Positions 1 through 12,057 of a stretch of DNA of 64,000 bases are shown here, one piece after another. The DNA comes from Cephalopachus bancanus (Eukaryota; Chordata; Mammalia; Primates; Tarsiidae), in assembly GCA_027257055.1 (NCBI GenBank), contig JAPVLO010000621.1, forward strand, positions 806,001 through 870,000, in the 5' to 3' direction. The notes beneath the pieces were generated by a model, which was given only the letters and a program-made list of their open reading frames with translations, ran no database searches and was not told the DNA's origin. Every line of letters starts with the position of its first letter. Positions within the stretch are counted from its first letter, which is position 1. Made by a program: the position numbers and the translations under genes.

Positions 1-337
1 GTTAGCACAAGCTTGGTAGCAAAATGTAGTAAAGATTGTATGAAAAGTCCACCAAAAAGATTATGTACTTTATAAGTCAATTGAAAAGCAATACAAACAA
101 AATTATTATAGGGTGTATTCCTCAGTATGTAAAGATTCTCAAAACAAGCAAGATAATTATTTAAATGTGCAAAGTAAATTCAACGTTATACACTTCACCT
201 GCATGATTAACCATAATAATGGATTAAATGAGAAAAAGTATATACAACTTCAATATATTTACCTTATTAGATATATATTTAACTGATACATATTAATAAA
301 AGATGCTAAATTATAATCGAAATAAAAGATTGAAGAA

Positions 338-412
338 GTAGCCAGGCTCAGTGGCTTAGCCTGTAATTCCGGGCTTTGGGAGGCTGAGGTGAGTGGATTG
401 CCTGAGCCTGCG
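338..412 (+). repeat. Truncated Alu-like SINE (left-monomer head)
   Basis: Matches the first 75 or so bases of the local Alu type, including the head GGCTCAGTGGCTTAGCCTG and the GGTGAGTGGATTGCCTGAGC block, then stops abruptly. Copies 3 to 5 lack it, so it arrived after or during duplication. The sequence just to its right is a short inverted piece of the host block, so the event was complex. Confidence 0.75.
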
Positions 413-608
413 GGTTCCCCATTCTATGCTTACTTAAAGTCTCCCATTTTTGTCAGATGTCAATATTCCCATATATTTACCTGAATATTGAAAAGATGTT
501 TTTACCTCCCTCTAGTTCCCAAGGAAGTATTGTTACAGAATCCTTTCTAAAGGCAGTGAGCTTTCCTATGTCAGTGCAGCATCTCGGAAAGACTAGTTCT
601 GACCAGCA

Positions 609-867
609 GTGACTATATATAAGGGACGAGTGGCAGGACTTCTCCTCCCAATGGACATCAAACACCTTGTCCACTGCTGCCTCAAGGACCTTGTTTGTTG
701 TTCATCATTTTTATACACCCAAAGGAGCAACAAATCTCTCTCCCAGAAGCAAAATGTTTCCCCTGGTAAATGTATTATGTTCATTAACCCTGATTGCGAA
801 GTTCCTGTTAGAGGATGTTATGTTTTCCCAAGTTGAAATATATCAGAAAGTAAACTTCAGGTTCTAG
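609..867 (+). other. Recurrent small ORF in duplicated core (copy 1)
   Basis: A reading frame of 66 codons (667-867) overlapping one of 75 codons (609-836) in another frame. Counterparts of the 667-867 frame occur at 28456-28653, 37449-37646 and 57145-57366. The shared central peptide resembles PLVNLLCSL..IAKSL.EDV and tends to end in a basic residue after a hydrophobic stretch. I do not recognise a family. The upstream sequence has a TATATATAA stretch, but no promoter can be claimed. Preservation may only reflect recent duplication, so it is probably not a gene. Confidence 0.25.
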
Positions 868-896
868 AAAGTCATTAAAAGTTAGTTTTCAAACTG

Positions 897-1187
897 GGCA
901 GCCGGGCTCGGTGGCTCAGCCTGTAATCCCGTGCCTTGGGAGGCTGAGGTGAGTGGATTGCCTGAGCCCGCGGATTCGAGACCCGCTTGGGCAACTTGGC
1001 GAGACCTCATCTCTACAATAAATCAAAAAATCAGCCGGGCGTGGTAGCGCGCCTGTAATTCCAGCTACTCGGAAGGCTGAGGCGGAAGGATCGCTGGAGC
1101 CCGGCAGGTGGAGGCTGCGGTGACTGGGAGCGGCCACTGCACTCCAGTCTGGGCAACAGAGTGAGACTCCAACTCAAAAAAAAAAAA
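897..1187 (+). repeat. Alu-like dimeric SINE, near full length
   Basis: Starts with GCCGGGCTCGGTGGCTCAGC and has both monomers, the linker CTACAATAAATCAAAAAATC, the right-monomer A/B-box-like sequence and an A tail. It is flanked by imperfect copies of AAAGTTAGTTTTCA (about 878-891) and AAAGTTACTTTTCA (about 1185-1198), consistent with target-site duplication. The SINE is absent from the other duplicated copies, so it is younger than the duplication. Confidence 0.9.
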
Positions 1188-1601
1188 GTTACTTTTCACT
1201 CAGCTGGTGAAAGTCACCAAGGGTGATGTAATCTACTACTGGGCAGGACTTAGAGAATACGCTCAGTTTTCCACTGGAGCCTGTTGTGCCTCCTGCTTTT
1301 ACAGTGTTTTGACTTCCTTCATGTTCTGTAAAGCACAAGCACAATGCAGGACATCACTGTAACTGAACCATCACATGCACCATTCAGGATTGTAGTTTGC
1401 ATGATTTGCTATGAAATGTTTTTATTTTAAAATTGCTTAGTATAATATTAGTATTACAATGGATCCAAAATTTTGCTGTTAAATGTATACTAACAATATT
1501 TGATGCGATGTAAACATGATAAAAAGAACGTATACTCATACACCACACAGGTATTAATAGAATATCATTCATAGCTCTGAATTCATAAAACTTATACTTC
1601 T

Positions 1602-2130
1602 CTTTAAAATTTTGCTTTACAATTTTTATTTTAAAATTGTGGGGTACAATTCAGGGTTAGGTATACAAATATTCATTGTGCAGGTACCGTTGTTGATGAG
1701 GTGTACCCCCTTCCCCAGGCAGATTCCCACTACTGCCAACCCCACCTCCCCTCCCCCAAACACCCATGCAGTTTCCCACTACTGTTAATCCTTTTCTTAT
1801 AGTACTACAATAGTTGTTCAAGGTCCCCTTATGAGTGAGAACATGTGATACTCACTTTTTTGTTTCTGTGAAAGATCACTCAGTATGATAGATTCTAAGT
1901 TCATTCAGGTTGCCGCAAAGTTCATGATTTTGTTCTTTATTGCTGCGTAATATTACATTGTGTATAGGTACCACATTTTAAAAATTTAGTCCTCTTTTGA
2001 TGGACAGCATGGTTGGTTCCATGTTCTTACTATTGTGAACAATGCTGCGATAAACATACCTGTGCAGGTATCTTTTTTATAGAGTGATTTGAGTTCTTCT
2101 GGGTATATTCTCAGTAGGGGAATTCATAAA
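1602..2130 (-). mobile_element. 5'-truncated L1 (3' end only)
   Basis: The reverse complement carries the 3'UTR of the local L1 family (CCCTGAATTGTACCCCAC-type end and A-rich tail) and the C-terminal end of ORF2. It is flanked by a near-perfect 21-bp target-site duplication: 1581-1601 and 2131-2151 (ATTCATAAAACTTATACTTC, with one difference). The insertion splits duplicated copy 1 only. Confidence 0.9.
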
Positions 2131-2895
2131 ATTCATAAAACCTATACTTCTAAAATTAATATATTTCTCCCTTTACCTAAGGGTTAAACATTCATGAATG
2201 TTTTATATATTATCCTTTCCACATATGTTTAAAATCTGTGTAGGAATTAATTGTTAAAGTATATTTTAGTTTTTATGAATTTTCCATTGTATGAATGGCA
2301 TATATTTTATGAATTCATTTTAAACCATTTTTTGTTTCACAAGCATTTAAAACTTTTTTTTCACAAATTAACTGTAAGAGCTTAATTTGGAAGCTGCAGT
2401 TATTTTCACTGCTGTATTATATTTCACTTTATGAATATATTATGCAATTTTATTCATTTTTGAATGATAATAGTTGGGCTATTTCTATTTATTTTCTCTG
2501 TTCTGAGGTTCTACAATGAAGCGTTCTCTGTGTACATTGAAGAGTTTGTCACGTTTTGGTCTCGTGTAAAAAAAGTGAAGAATTACCATTGTTAAAATAT
2601 ATGCATCTTTAGTTTCAGTATAATCTGGAAAATTATTTCCAAGAGAATATTTACATTATCAACACTGTTTTGCATTTTTATAATTATTTACATATTTTTT
2701 AGATTAAAAGGGCACTTGTGTAGGTCTAGCTTCGGCTTCCATTGAGCTCATACCAAGTAGTGAACATGTTACCTAATAGGTAGATTTTTAAATTGCTGCC
2801 TCCTTATCCCCATTTTAGGATGACCCGAGTGTCTGTAGTTTAAACAGTTGTGTCCATGTGTATTCAGTGTTTAGCTTCTGCTTATTAGGAATAAA

Positions 2896-3830
2896 ATGTG
2901 GTATTCAGTTTTCTGTTTCTGTGATAATTAACTGAGGTTGATGGTCTCTAGCTGCATTCATGTTGCTGCAAAGAGCATGATTTTATTTTATGGTTGTGTG
3001 GTATTACAAGAATATATGTTCCATACTTTCTTTTTCCAGTCCAGCATTGATGGCCACCTAGGTTGCATTCTTTTGTTATTGTGGTTAGTACTGCAGAAAG
3101 CATGTGCATGGGGGTGTCTTTTTGGTAGATCGACTTGTGCTTCTTGGGGTATATACCCAGTAGTGGGATTTCTGGGGAGAATGGTAAATCTATTTTGAGT
3201 TATTAGAGAAATCTCCAAACTGTTTTCCACAGTGGTTGAACTAGCTTGCTTTTTTCCCGAATAGTGAAGCAACACTCCTCTTTCTCCACATCCTTATTAA
3301 CATCTGCTGTTTTTTGACTTTTTGATAGAAATGATCCAAAATGGTGTAAGATGGTCTCTTATTGTGGTTTTGATTTGCATTACTCTGAAGATCAGTGATG
3401 CTGAAAATTTTCTTTTATATATTTGTTGGCTGCTTATATGTTTTCCCTTGGAAGTGCCTTTTTATGACCTTTGCTCAATTTTTATTGCAGTTATTAGTTT
3501 TTATTCCTGTTGATTTGTTTGAGTTCTTTGTAGATTCTAGATATTAGTTCTGTGTTGGATGTATAGTTTACAAATATTTTCTTCCATTCTGCAAGTTGTC
3601 TGTTAACTCAATTGATGGTTTAGTTTGCTCTGCTGAAGGTCTTGAGTTTGGCTAAGTCCCACTTATCAATTATAGGTTTTGCTGCTTTTGTTTTTGAGGT
3701 TTTTGGTTATAAATTTATTGCATAGGTTGATGCCTACAAGAATGCTTCCTGGTATATATTCCAGAATTTTCTATAGTTTGAGTTTTTTTAAGCCATCAAT
3801 TTATCTTCAGTTAATTTTACAAACAATATT
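2896..3830 (-). mobile_element. Ancient L1 fragment, shared by copies 1, 4 and 5
   Basis: The minus strand encodes degraded ORF2 C-terminal and 3'UTR sequence of an old L1, recognisable in stretches such as YIPQEAQVDLPKRHPHAHAF-like residues read antisense near 3120. Homologous segments lie at 38860-39760 and 62400-63290 in the same block position, so this L1 predates the duplication and was carried with it. Confidence 0.8.
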
Positions 3831-3950
3831 TTAGTATTTTTTGCATTCCACATGGTCATCAATATAAAATATTGAAAAATTTGGGTTTGATAAATTGAGG
3901 AATATAAAATGAGACTCTAATATATTGAGATTGAAAGTCTGATTCTCATT

Positions 3951-6900
3951 TGTCTGGATGAAGATGGCAACAGATTCAGTCAGACTATGTGAGTCCCACT
4001 ATGAGTGAGTGTATGAACAATTCTGCAAAAGTGGGGGTGTGAGTGGCTGACTGAGTGGGGCTCAGGAGCAAGTAGCCAGGGCTCTCCTGGTGAAGCAGCT
4101 GGTGCTGCAGGAGCTCTGCTTGGATCCTAGTACTTCCTGGGGTGTAGAAGTCAATAACCATTTTTAAAAATATCAACAAAGCCCTTCTCAGGAAGAAGCT
4201 GTCAGGAGTGACTGCCAGCTCCAGACTCTGTCTCACCTCCATAGCACCTGACCAAACACTGGCAACAAGGGCTACAGAGGGAGCACAGTGAGGGATACAC
4301 AGGCAGAGCCCTGGTGGAGAGAAGACAAAACAGGCACCCTGCCACCATCTTAAAAAGTGGAGAGGGGAGTGCTCCACGCTGCTCACTATGGCGTGACAGA
4401 CACCATATCTGAGACCAGTGTGTTAACTACTCAGGCGTTGATTGTGACCTGAGGGAATATCCCAAAAGCACAAACTTCTGAGAGACAGGAGGCATGCTGA
4501 GTCTCAGGCACTTCATCCTCTACCCTGATTCAGCTGTAGGACAAAGGGTGTGACCCAAAAAAGATGAAGAAAACACCTGAAGAGATCAGTATTTCTGAAA
4601 CCTAGCTCTCCATCCTCCACCTTATTCAACTCTCAAAACTACAGGAGACAGCAAAGCTTCCCCACCACAGCCCTGTTCTAAACAGAACAAATCCAGAGCC
4701 CTAATCAGGGAAGAATAGAGGGTTCGGCAACCATCAGAAGTGAAGGCCTCTCCCACTGCCATGGTATAATAGAACTAAAGAGAAAAGAAAGAGATCTGCC
4801 ACAACTGAGGAAAAAAACCAGTGAAAGAACACATGTAATTCCCAGTGTAACAAAGAGAAAACATATGAAAAATCAGACCTCAGAGCTCAAACAATGGAAT
4901 TCACCAACGACTACCACAGAACACAATGAGAATTAAAGAAAGGATGGAAAACATGAAGAAGACTTGATGCAACACTGAAAGAATTTGTAACAAAGATTTA
5001 GGCCATAAAAACTTACTCCAGGAAATAAATAACAAGATGACAAACATGGAAAGCAGAATTTATCAAGCAGAAGAGGAATCTCAGAATCTGAAGACCAAAA
5101 CATGGAATTAATCTGATCTGTAAAATACAGAAAGAAAACTCTGAAAGAAAGACAAAAGCCTCCAAAAGATGTGAGATTATTTCAGGAGGTTGAACCTACA
5201 CCTGATTGGTATCCCAGTAGAAAGGGGAATGAAGAGCATTTTTGACAAGTATTCCAGGAGATTATTCAAGAAAACATTCCCCAACTCACCAGAGATGTGA
5301 CCATCCATACACAAGAGATACAGGAAACTCCCACAAGACAACAAATGAGAAGAACAACCCCTAGAAACATAATAATTTGCCCGCACAAAGTAGGTTCAAA
5401 AGAAAAAATCCTAAAGGTAGCAAGGGAAAAAGTTCAGACTACCTACTGGGGAAGACCTATCAGAATAGTGGCAGACCTATCAGCAGAAATGCTATACACT
5501 AGAAGGGACTGGAGCCCAAATTTCAAAGTCCTCAAAAGGAAACAATTTCAACCAAGAATTTTCTACCCTGCCCAAGCTCAGCATCATCAGCAATGGAGAA
5601 TTAAAATCCTTTCCAGAAATCCAGTCTCTAAGGGATTATGCAGCATCTGGACCAGCTCTACAGGAGATGCGTAAAAGGTATCAAGCACAGAATAAAGAAA
5701 AATAAGGATGACCACGCACTTCCCAAAAGAACAGGAGAAAACAGAATCAACAGAGAAAACATCATGATTGTGAACTTAAAAAAACCCACATATATCAATC
5801 TAAATGTAAAAAGAAAACAAAGAAAAAAACATAATAAGAACCTCAAGATGGTCAGCCAACAGTCACATGAGAAAGTTCTCAGCCTCACTCATCATCATAG
5901 AAATGCAAATAAAAACCACCTTGAGATACCACCTAGTCCCTGTAAGAATGGCCATCATTAATAGAACAAACAACAGATGCTGGAAAGGATGTGGAGAAAA
6001 AGGAACACTTCTACATTCCTTTTAGGAGTGCAAACTAGTGCAGCCTCTTTGGAAGACAGTGTGGTGATTTCTGAAGGAACTAGAAATTGACCTTCCATAT
6101 AACCCAGCAGTTCCCCTATTGGGAATATACCCATAGAAACTCAAATCATTCTACAAAAAAAAAAAAAATACCTGCAATGTATGTTTGTTGCAGCTCTATT
6201 CACAATAGCAAAATCATGGAACCAAACATGTTACCCATCAAAGCTGGACTGGATAAAGATGGGGATAAATATTCACATTTCAATAATCAGCCTGAACATG
6301 AATGGACTAAATGCATCTCTGAAAAGACACAGAATGGCAAAGTGGATTTTTAAAAAATGACCCAGTAATGTGATGCATCCAGGAAACTCATTTCACCACA
6401 AGGGTCAGACACAGACTCAAAGTTAAAGGATGGAAAACGAATTTCCAGGCGAATGGATAACAAAAGAAGGCAGGTATCTCAATCTTAATATCAGACAAAA
6501 CAAACTTTAAGCTATCAAAAATTAAAAAGTTTCAATCCATCAACAAGAAATATTCATCTTATACATATATGCACCCAACACAGGAGCATCAGTGTTTATA
6601 AGGCAACTATTAAATAAACTAAAAAAAGATATAGACTCTAGCACTATTATACCTAGGACTTAAATACCCCACTAATGACCCTAGATAGATCATTGAGGGA
6701 AAAACCAACAACGAAATCTGGAGTCTCAACTTTGACCTAATGGACTTAATAGATACCTATAGAATACTCCACCCAACAACCACAGAATATATAATCTACT
6801 CATCACCACATGTAACGTACTCCAAGATTGATCATATCCTCAGCCATACATCAAGCATAAACAAATTTCATAAGATTGAAATACTGCCATGCACCCTCTC

Positions 6901-9900
6901 AGACCACAGTGGGATAAAAATAAATATCAACATCAATAAAATTTCCCCCAAACTCACAAAGACATGGACATTAAACAGCATGATGTTGAATGACTACTGG
7001 GTCAACACAGAAATCAAAACAGAAATTAAAAGATTCCTGGAAACAAATGGAAATGAAGAAACATCTTACCAACACCACTGGGATGCTGTGAAAGAAGTTC
7101 TAAGAGGGGAATTAATATCTCTATAAACACACATTAGGACAATGGAAAGATCACCAGTTAACAGCTCAATAAATCACCTAAGGGAGCTGGAAAGACAAGA
7201 CCACCAAAATCCTCATTTCAGCAGAAGAATCCAGATCACCAAAGTAAAAGCCCAAATATGGGACATAAAAGAAAAAAAGTCATAGAAAAAAATAATCAAG
7301 ACAAAAGCAGGTTCTTTGAAAAGATATACCAGATCGATGGATCCTGACCCAAAATGACCAACAAAAAGAGAGAAAAAGCCCAAATAAACACAATCAGAAA
7401 TGCAAAAGATCAAATCACAACTGATGCTGAGAAATATAAAAGATCATCAGCGTTCACTATGTACACATGTATGGAAACAAACTTGATAACCTAAATGAAA
7501 TGGAGGACTTTCTGACATCACACAACCTCTCAAAGTTGAAACAAGAAGACACTGAGACAATAAATAAACCAATAACAACCTAGGAAATTTACTTCATCAT
7601 AAGAAAACCACCCCAAAAAAGAAAAAAAGCCCTGGTTCAGAAGGCTTTGCAGCAGATTTCTACAAAACATACAATAAGGAGCTGATACCAATCCCACTGT
7701 AAGTATTCTAAGGGATGGAGAAAGACAGAATTCTCCCCAAATCATTTTATGAAGCTAACATCACATTGATATCCAAACTGGGTAAAGATCATAGATGCAA
7801 ACATTTTCAACAAGATTCTAGCAAGTTGGATCCAACAACACATCTCAAAAATCATCCACCATGATAAGTAGGCTTCATCCCCAGGATCCAGGGTTGGTTC
7901 AACATCCACAAGACCATAAATGAAATTATATACATCAACAGTTGTAAAAATAAGAATCACATGATTATATTATTAGATGTGGAAAAAGCTTTTGATAAAG
8001 TCCAACATCCCTTCTTGATAAAAACTGTTGAACATCTAGGCATAGAAGGAACATATCTCAAAACAGTAAGCACCATGTATGATAAACCCACAGCCATAAT
8101 ATTGCTAAATGAACAGAAACTGGAAGCTCTCTCCTGAAAACCAGACAAGACAAGGCTGCCCAATCTCACCCTTCCTGTTCAACATTGTGTTGGAAAATCC
8201 TAGCTAGAGTAATTGGACAAGAGAAGGAAATCAGGGGTATCCAATTGAAAAAAGAGGAAGTGAGTTATTTCTCTTTGCTGATGACATGATCCTATACCTC
8301 AAAAATCCAAAACAATCTGTCAAAGACCTTCTTGTACTAATAAAGACTTTGGCAATGTCTCAGGGTACAAAATCAGTGTGCAAAAGAGAGTCTCATTCTT
8401 ATACACCAACAACAAACAAGTAGAGAACCAAATAAAAGGCACAGTCCCATTCACAACAGCTACACAGACACACACACAAAATGAAATACCTTGGCATCTT
8501 CCTAATCAGAGAAATGAAAGATCTTTACAACAAAACACTGCTAAAAGAAATCCAGCAAGACATAAACAAATGGAAAAATATTCCCTGCTCATGGATAAGA
8601 AGAAACAACATTGTTAAGATATCCATCCTACCGAAAGCAATCTACAGATTCAATGCAATACCCATTAAATTACAAACATCATTCTTCTTAGATTTGGAGT
8701 GACAATACAGAAATTCATATGGAAACATAAACAATTATAAATAGCCAAAACAGTCCTCAGCAAAGAAACGAAGCAGGAGGTATCACACTTCTAGACTTTA
8801 AACTTTACGATAAGTCTACAATAATAAAAACAGCCTGGTATTGGTATAAGAACAGGCATATGGACCAATGGAACAGGACAGAGATTTCAGAAGCAAAACC
8901 TCAATTTCTCAACGAACTCATCTTTCACAAAGCCTCCACCCACAATCACTGGGGAGAGGATAACCTATTCCGCAAATGGTGCTGGGAAAATTGGCTGACC
9001 ACATGCAGTAGATTGAAACAGGACGCCTACCTATCACTATATACACTATATACAAAAATCAACTCTAAATGGATCAAAGACCTAAGCATAAAAAACTCAA
9101 TCTCTAAGAATCTTAGGAAACACAGGAGACACCCTTACAGAAATCAGAGTGGGCAACTCATTTTTGATCAAAACCCCTCGTGCCCATGCCATAAGAGATA
9201 AGATAGACAAGTGAGATCTAATCAAATTGAAAAGCTTTTGCAAAGCAAATAGACCCTCAAGAGAGCTGTGAGACAGCCCACAGAGTGGGAAAAATACTTG
9301 CCAACTGTTTATCCAACAAAGGCCTAACATCCAGGATCTACAAGAAACTAATATGTGCTGAAAGGAAAAGAATACAAACAGCCTCATTAAAAATTGGACA
9401 AAAACCATGAATAAACACTTCTCAAAAGATGATAAACAGGAAGCCAACAGACATATGACAAAGTGCTCAGCCTCACTAATCATTAGAGAAATGTAAATCA
9501 AAACCACATTGAGATATCACCTAAGTCTCAGTAAGAATGACCATTCTTAATAAAACAAACAACAACAGATGCTGGTGAGGGTGTGGAGAAAAGGGAATGC
9601 TTCTACATTGCGGGTGGAAATGCAACCTATTTCAACCTCTATGGAAAACAGTGTGGTAATTGCTAAAGGAATTAGAAATTGACTTTCCCTATGCTCCAGC
9701 AATCTCCCACTGGAAATGTACCAAGAGGAGCAAAAATCATTTTACAAAAGATACCTGCATGTGCATGTTTACTGCAGCTCTATTCATAATAGCAAGAACA
9801 TGGAGCCAACTGTGCTATCCATCGAAACTGGACTGGACCAAAAAAATATGGCACACATACACGATGGAATATTACACAGACACAAAGAAAGAAAAATATA

Positions 9901-10212
9901 TGGATTTGGATAGATGGATTTAGAGTCTATTTTACTCAGTGAGCTATCACAGAAACAAAGAACAGAGTACCATATATTCTCATTAATAAGTGGACCCTGA
10001 ACATTTACCATAATACTATAAGAAAGGGACCGACAGTAGCAGGAGACTGCTGGGGTGGGTGTGGGGACACAACATCAATAAGTGTACCTGGTCTCAAACC
10101 AGGAAAGTGGCGACCAAAAGGAGGTCCAAACTTTACCTGTGCAATGTTCACTTGTATACCTAATCCTGAATTGTACCTCAAGTCGTTAAAATAAAATATA
10201 TAAAAGAAGAAA
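3951..10212 (+). mobile_element. Near full-length L1 (element A), rearranged
   Basis: Layout: 5'UTR about 3951-4880, degraded ORF1 about 4890-5672, spacer, a misplaced ORF2 C-terminal fragment (5852-6262), ORF2 from about 6263 to about 9930, then a 3'UTR ending in an A-rich tail at about 10212. The ORF2 endonuclease shows an SHTSSINKF...SDHSGI-like region near 6840-6920. The frame is broken many times, so the element is dead. The 5'UTR start GATGAAGATGGCAA resembles that of the minus-strand L1 at 30398-36175, so both belong to one subfamily. The tail joins duplicated copy 2 at AAAATTGCT. Confidence 0.9.
5852..6262 (+). mobile_element. ORF2 C-terminal fragment lodged between ORF1 and ORF2 of L1 element A
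   Basis: About 411 bp coding for the ORF2 C-terminus ([18 protein letters not shown] region, then the AIFTIAKSWNQ-like region) lies upstream of the endonuclease start. The heptamer AAGATGG sits at both edges (5845-5851 and 6256-6262). Joining the flanks at this heptamer gives the usual L1 spacer. No 3'UTR or A tail accompanies the piece. Confidence 0.8.
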
Positions 10213-10960
10213 AAAATTGCTCACAATATAAAGATTAAAATTGTTCCAAAATCTTACTGTTAAATGTGTCCTACCAATATATGATGGGATGTAAGAAAAA
10301 TAAAAATAATATATACCCACACACAACAGAGTTATTAATAGGATGTCATCAAAAAATCTGAACACATAAAACCTATACTTCTGTACCTCCAAAATTAATC
10401 TATTTCTCCATTTCCCTAAAAGTTAAAAATTCATGAATGTTTTACATAATTTTCTTTCCATTTGTATTTAAAGTCTGGATAGGGTTTAAATTTTAAAAGT
10501 ATATAACATTTACAGTTTTAGGAGTTTTTACAATGTATGAATGGCATATATCATATCACGTCTTATCAACTATTTTTGATTTTACCAAAGAGCTTAATTT
10601 GGAAGCTGCAGCTGTGTTAACAGCAGCATTGTACTTTATTTTATGACTATATTATACAATTTCACTCATTCGTTTTTAAATTATTAAAAATTGCTTAGTT
10701 TCTATTTATTTTCTGTAGAATGGCTTCTACAATAAGGAGATCTCTGTGTACAGTTTTTTTCATTTGGTCTAGGGTATAAAAGTGAAGAATTACTGTTGTT
10801 AAATATATGCATCTTTAATTTCAGTATAATCAGGAGAATTATTTCCAACAGAGTATTTACATTACAAACACTGTTTTATACTTTTATTATTATTTAATTT
10901 TTTTAGATTAATGGGTTACTTGTGTAGGTTTAGTTCTGGGCTTTTATTGAATTTGTCACA
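10213..10960 (+). repeat. Segmental-duplication copy 2 (partial)
   Basis: Begins at AAAAATTGCTCACAATATAAAG directly after the A tail of L1 element A and matches copy 1 from about 1425 onward, copy 4 from about 37920 and copy 5 from about 57645. Similarity to the other copies fades near 10960. The core ORF segment is missing. No gene is seen. Confidence 0.8.
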
Positions 10961-11220
10961 TATAACATTTCTGCCTTCATTCTGTACTAGATGGCACCTG
11001 AATTCCAGGTTTGCCTAAGTTTTAGTGAGCAAATAGAGTGTTGTCCATCCTGTATGATGTCTGTCCCCTGGGAGAGATCATGGTAGTGTGTGAATAGGTT
11101 GACTAGGTGTTAGTACCCAGGGTGGTGCTGCTGAATAGCCACTCTGATTTGTTGTCTCCTTTGGCCCAGTTCAAAGCAGAGTTTCCAGTAGTCCTACCTC
11201 CTCCCTTTGTCTCTGGTTTT
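10961..11220. other. Unassigned intergenic sequence
   Basis: After similarity to the duplicated block ends, this stretch of mixed composition has no ORF, no terminal repeats and no repeat family I can name. It stops where an L1 3' fragment begins. Confidence 0.4.
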
Positions 11221-12057
11221 TCATGAATAGACATTTCTCAAAAGAGGACATATGAACAGCCAGCAGACACATGAAAAAATGCTCAGCCTCACTAATTATC
11301 AAATAAATTCAAACTAAAGCTACATTGAGATATTGAGATACCATCTAACTCCAGTCAGGATAGCCATTATTAACTCAACCCCCCCCAGAACAAAAAAACA
11401 GATGCTGGTGAGGATACAGAGAAAAAGGAACACTTCTACGTTGTTGGTGGGAATGTAAATTAATATAATCTCCCTGGAACACAGTGTGGCAATTTCTAAA
11501 AGATCAAAAATCTACCTTCTGTATGATCCAGCAATCTCCATTCTGAAATATTCCCAGAGGATCTCAAATCATTCTATAAAAACAGGAACCAAAAACCTGC
11601 TCATACATGTTTACTGCAGCAGTATTCACAATAGCAAAAACACGAAACCATCCGTGCTGCCCATTGAAAGTGGACTCGATTAAGAAAATGTGGTAATATG
11701 CATGATGGAACATTATGCAGTCATAAAGGAGGACAAAATTATGGACTTCACAGAAACAGTATCGATTTAGAGTCTATCATACTCGGTGATCTATTACAGA
11801 AACAAAGATCTGAGTACCACATGTTCTGATTCATAAGCAGATCTTGAATATTTATCATAATACTGCATGAAAGGGATTGATAGTAGCGGGCCACTGCCAG
11901 GGAGGGAGGGGGAGCACAAAACACCAATAAGGGTAACTGATCCCAAACCAGGCAAAGTGGGGGAACCAAAGGGAGGTCCAAATTTCACCTGCCTGATGAC
12001 CACTTATGCACCTAATCCTGAATTGCACCCCACATCTTTAAAATAAAATTTTTTTTA
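11221..12057 (+). mobile_element. 5'-truncated L1 3' end
   Basis: Contains the degraded ORF2 C-terminus (RHFSKEDI.TASRHMKKCSASL-type start, PYDPAISILKYSQ... near 11520) followed by a 3'UTR ending CCTAATCCTGAATTGCACCC and an A/T-rich tail. Belongs to the same broad family as element A. No clean target duplication was found. Confidence 0.85.

Larger units (their letters stand above)
1..3950 (+). repeat. Segmental-duplication copy 1
   Basis: AT-rich low-copy block whose first bases match the start of the same block near 56527. Its parts recur in order elsewhere: the core (1-880) near 27905, 36840 and 56525, and the following segment (1190-2890) near 10213, 28680, 37680 and 57400. Copy-specific insertions are an Alu fragment (338-412), an Alu (897-1187) and a truncated L1 (1602-2130). 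The last kilobase is an ancient antisense L1, then a tail with a GCATTCCACAT-type landmark shared with 39780 and 63600. No gene is recognised. All copies lie in direct orientation. Confidence 0.8.

Noticed and set aside
3985..4386. 133-codon minus-strand ORF at the start of element A
   Set aside because: It lies antisense to an L1 5'UTR. The equivalent region of element C does not show a matching long frame, so there is no sign of conservation.
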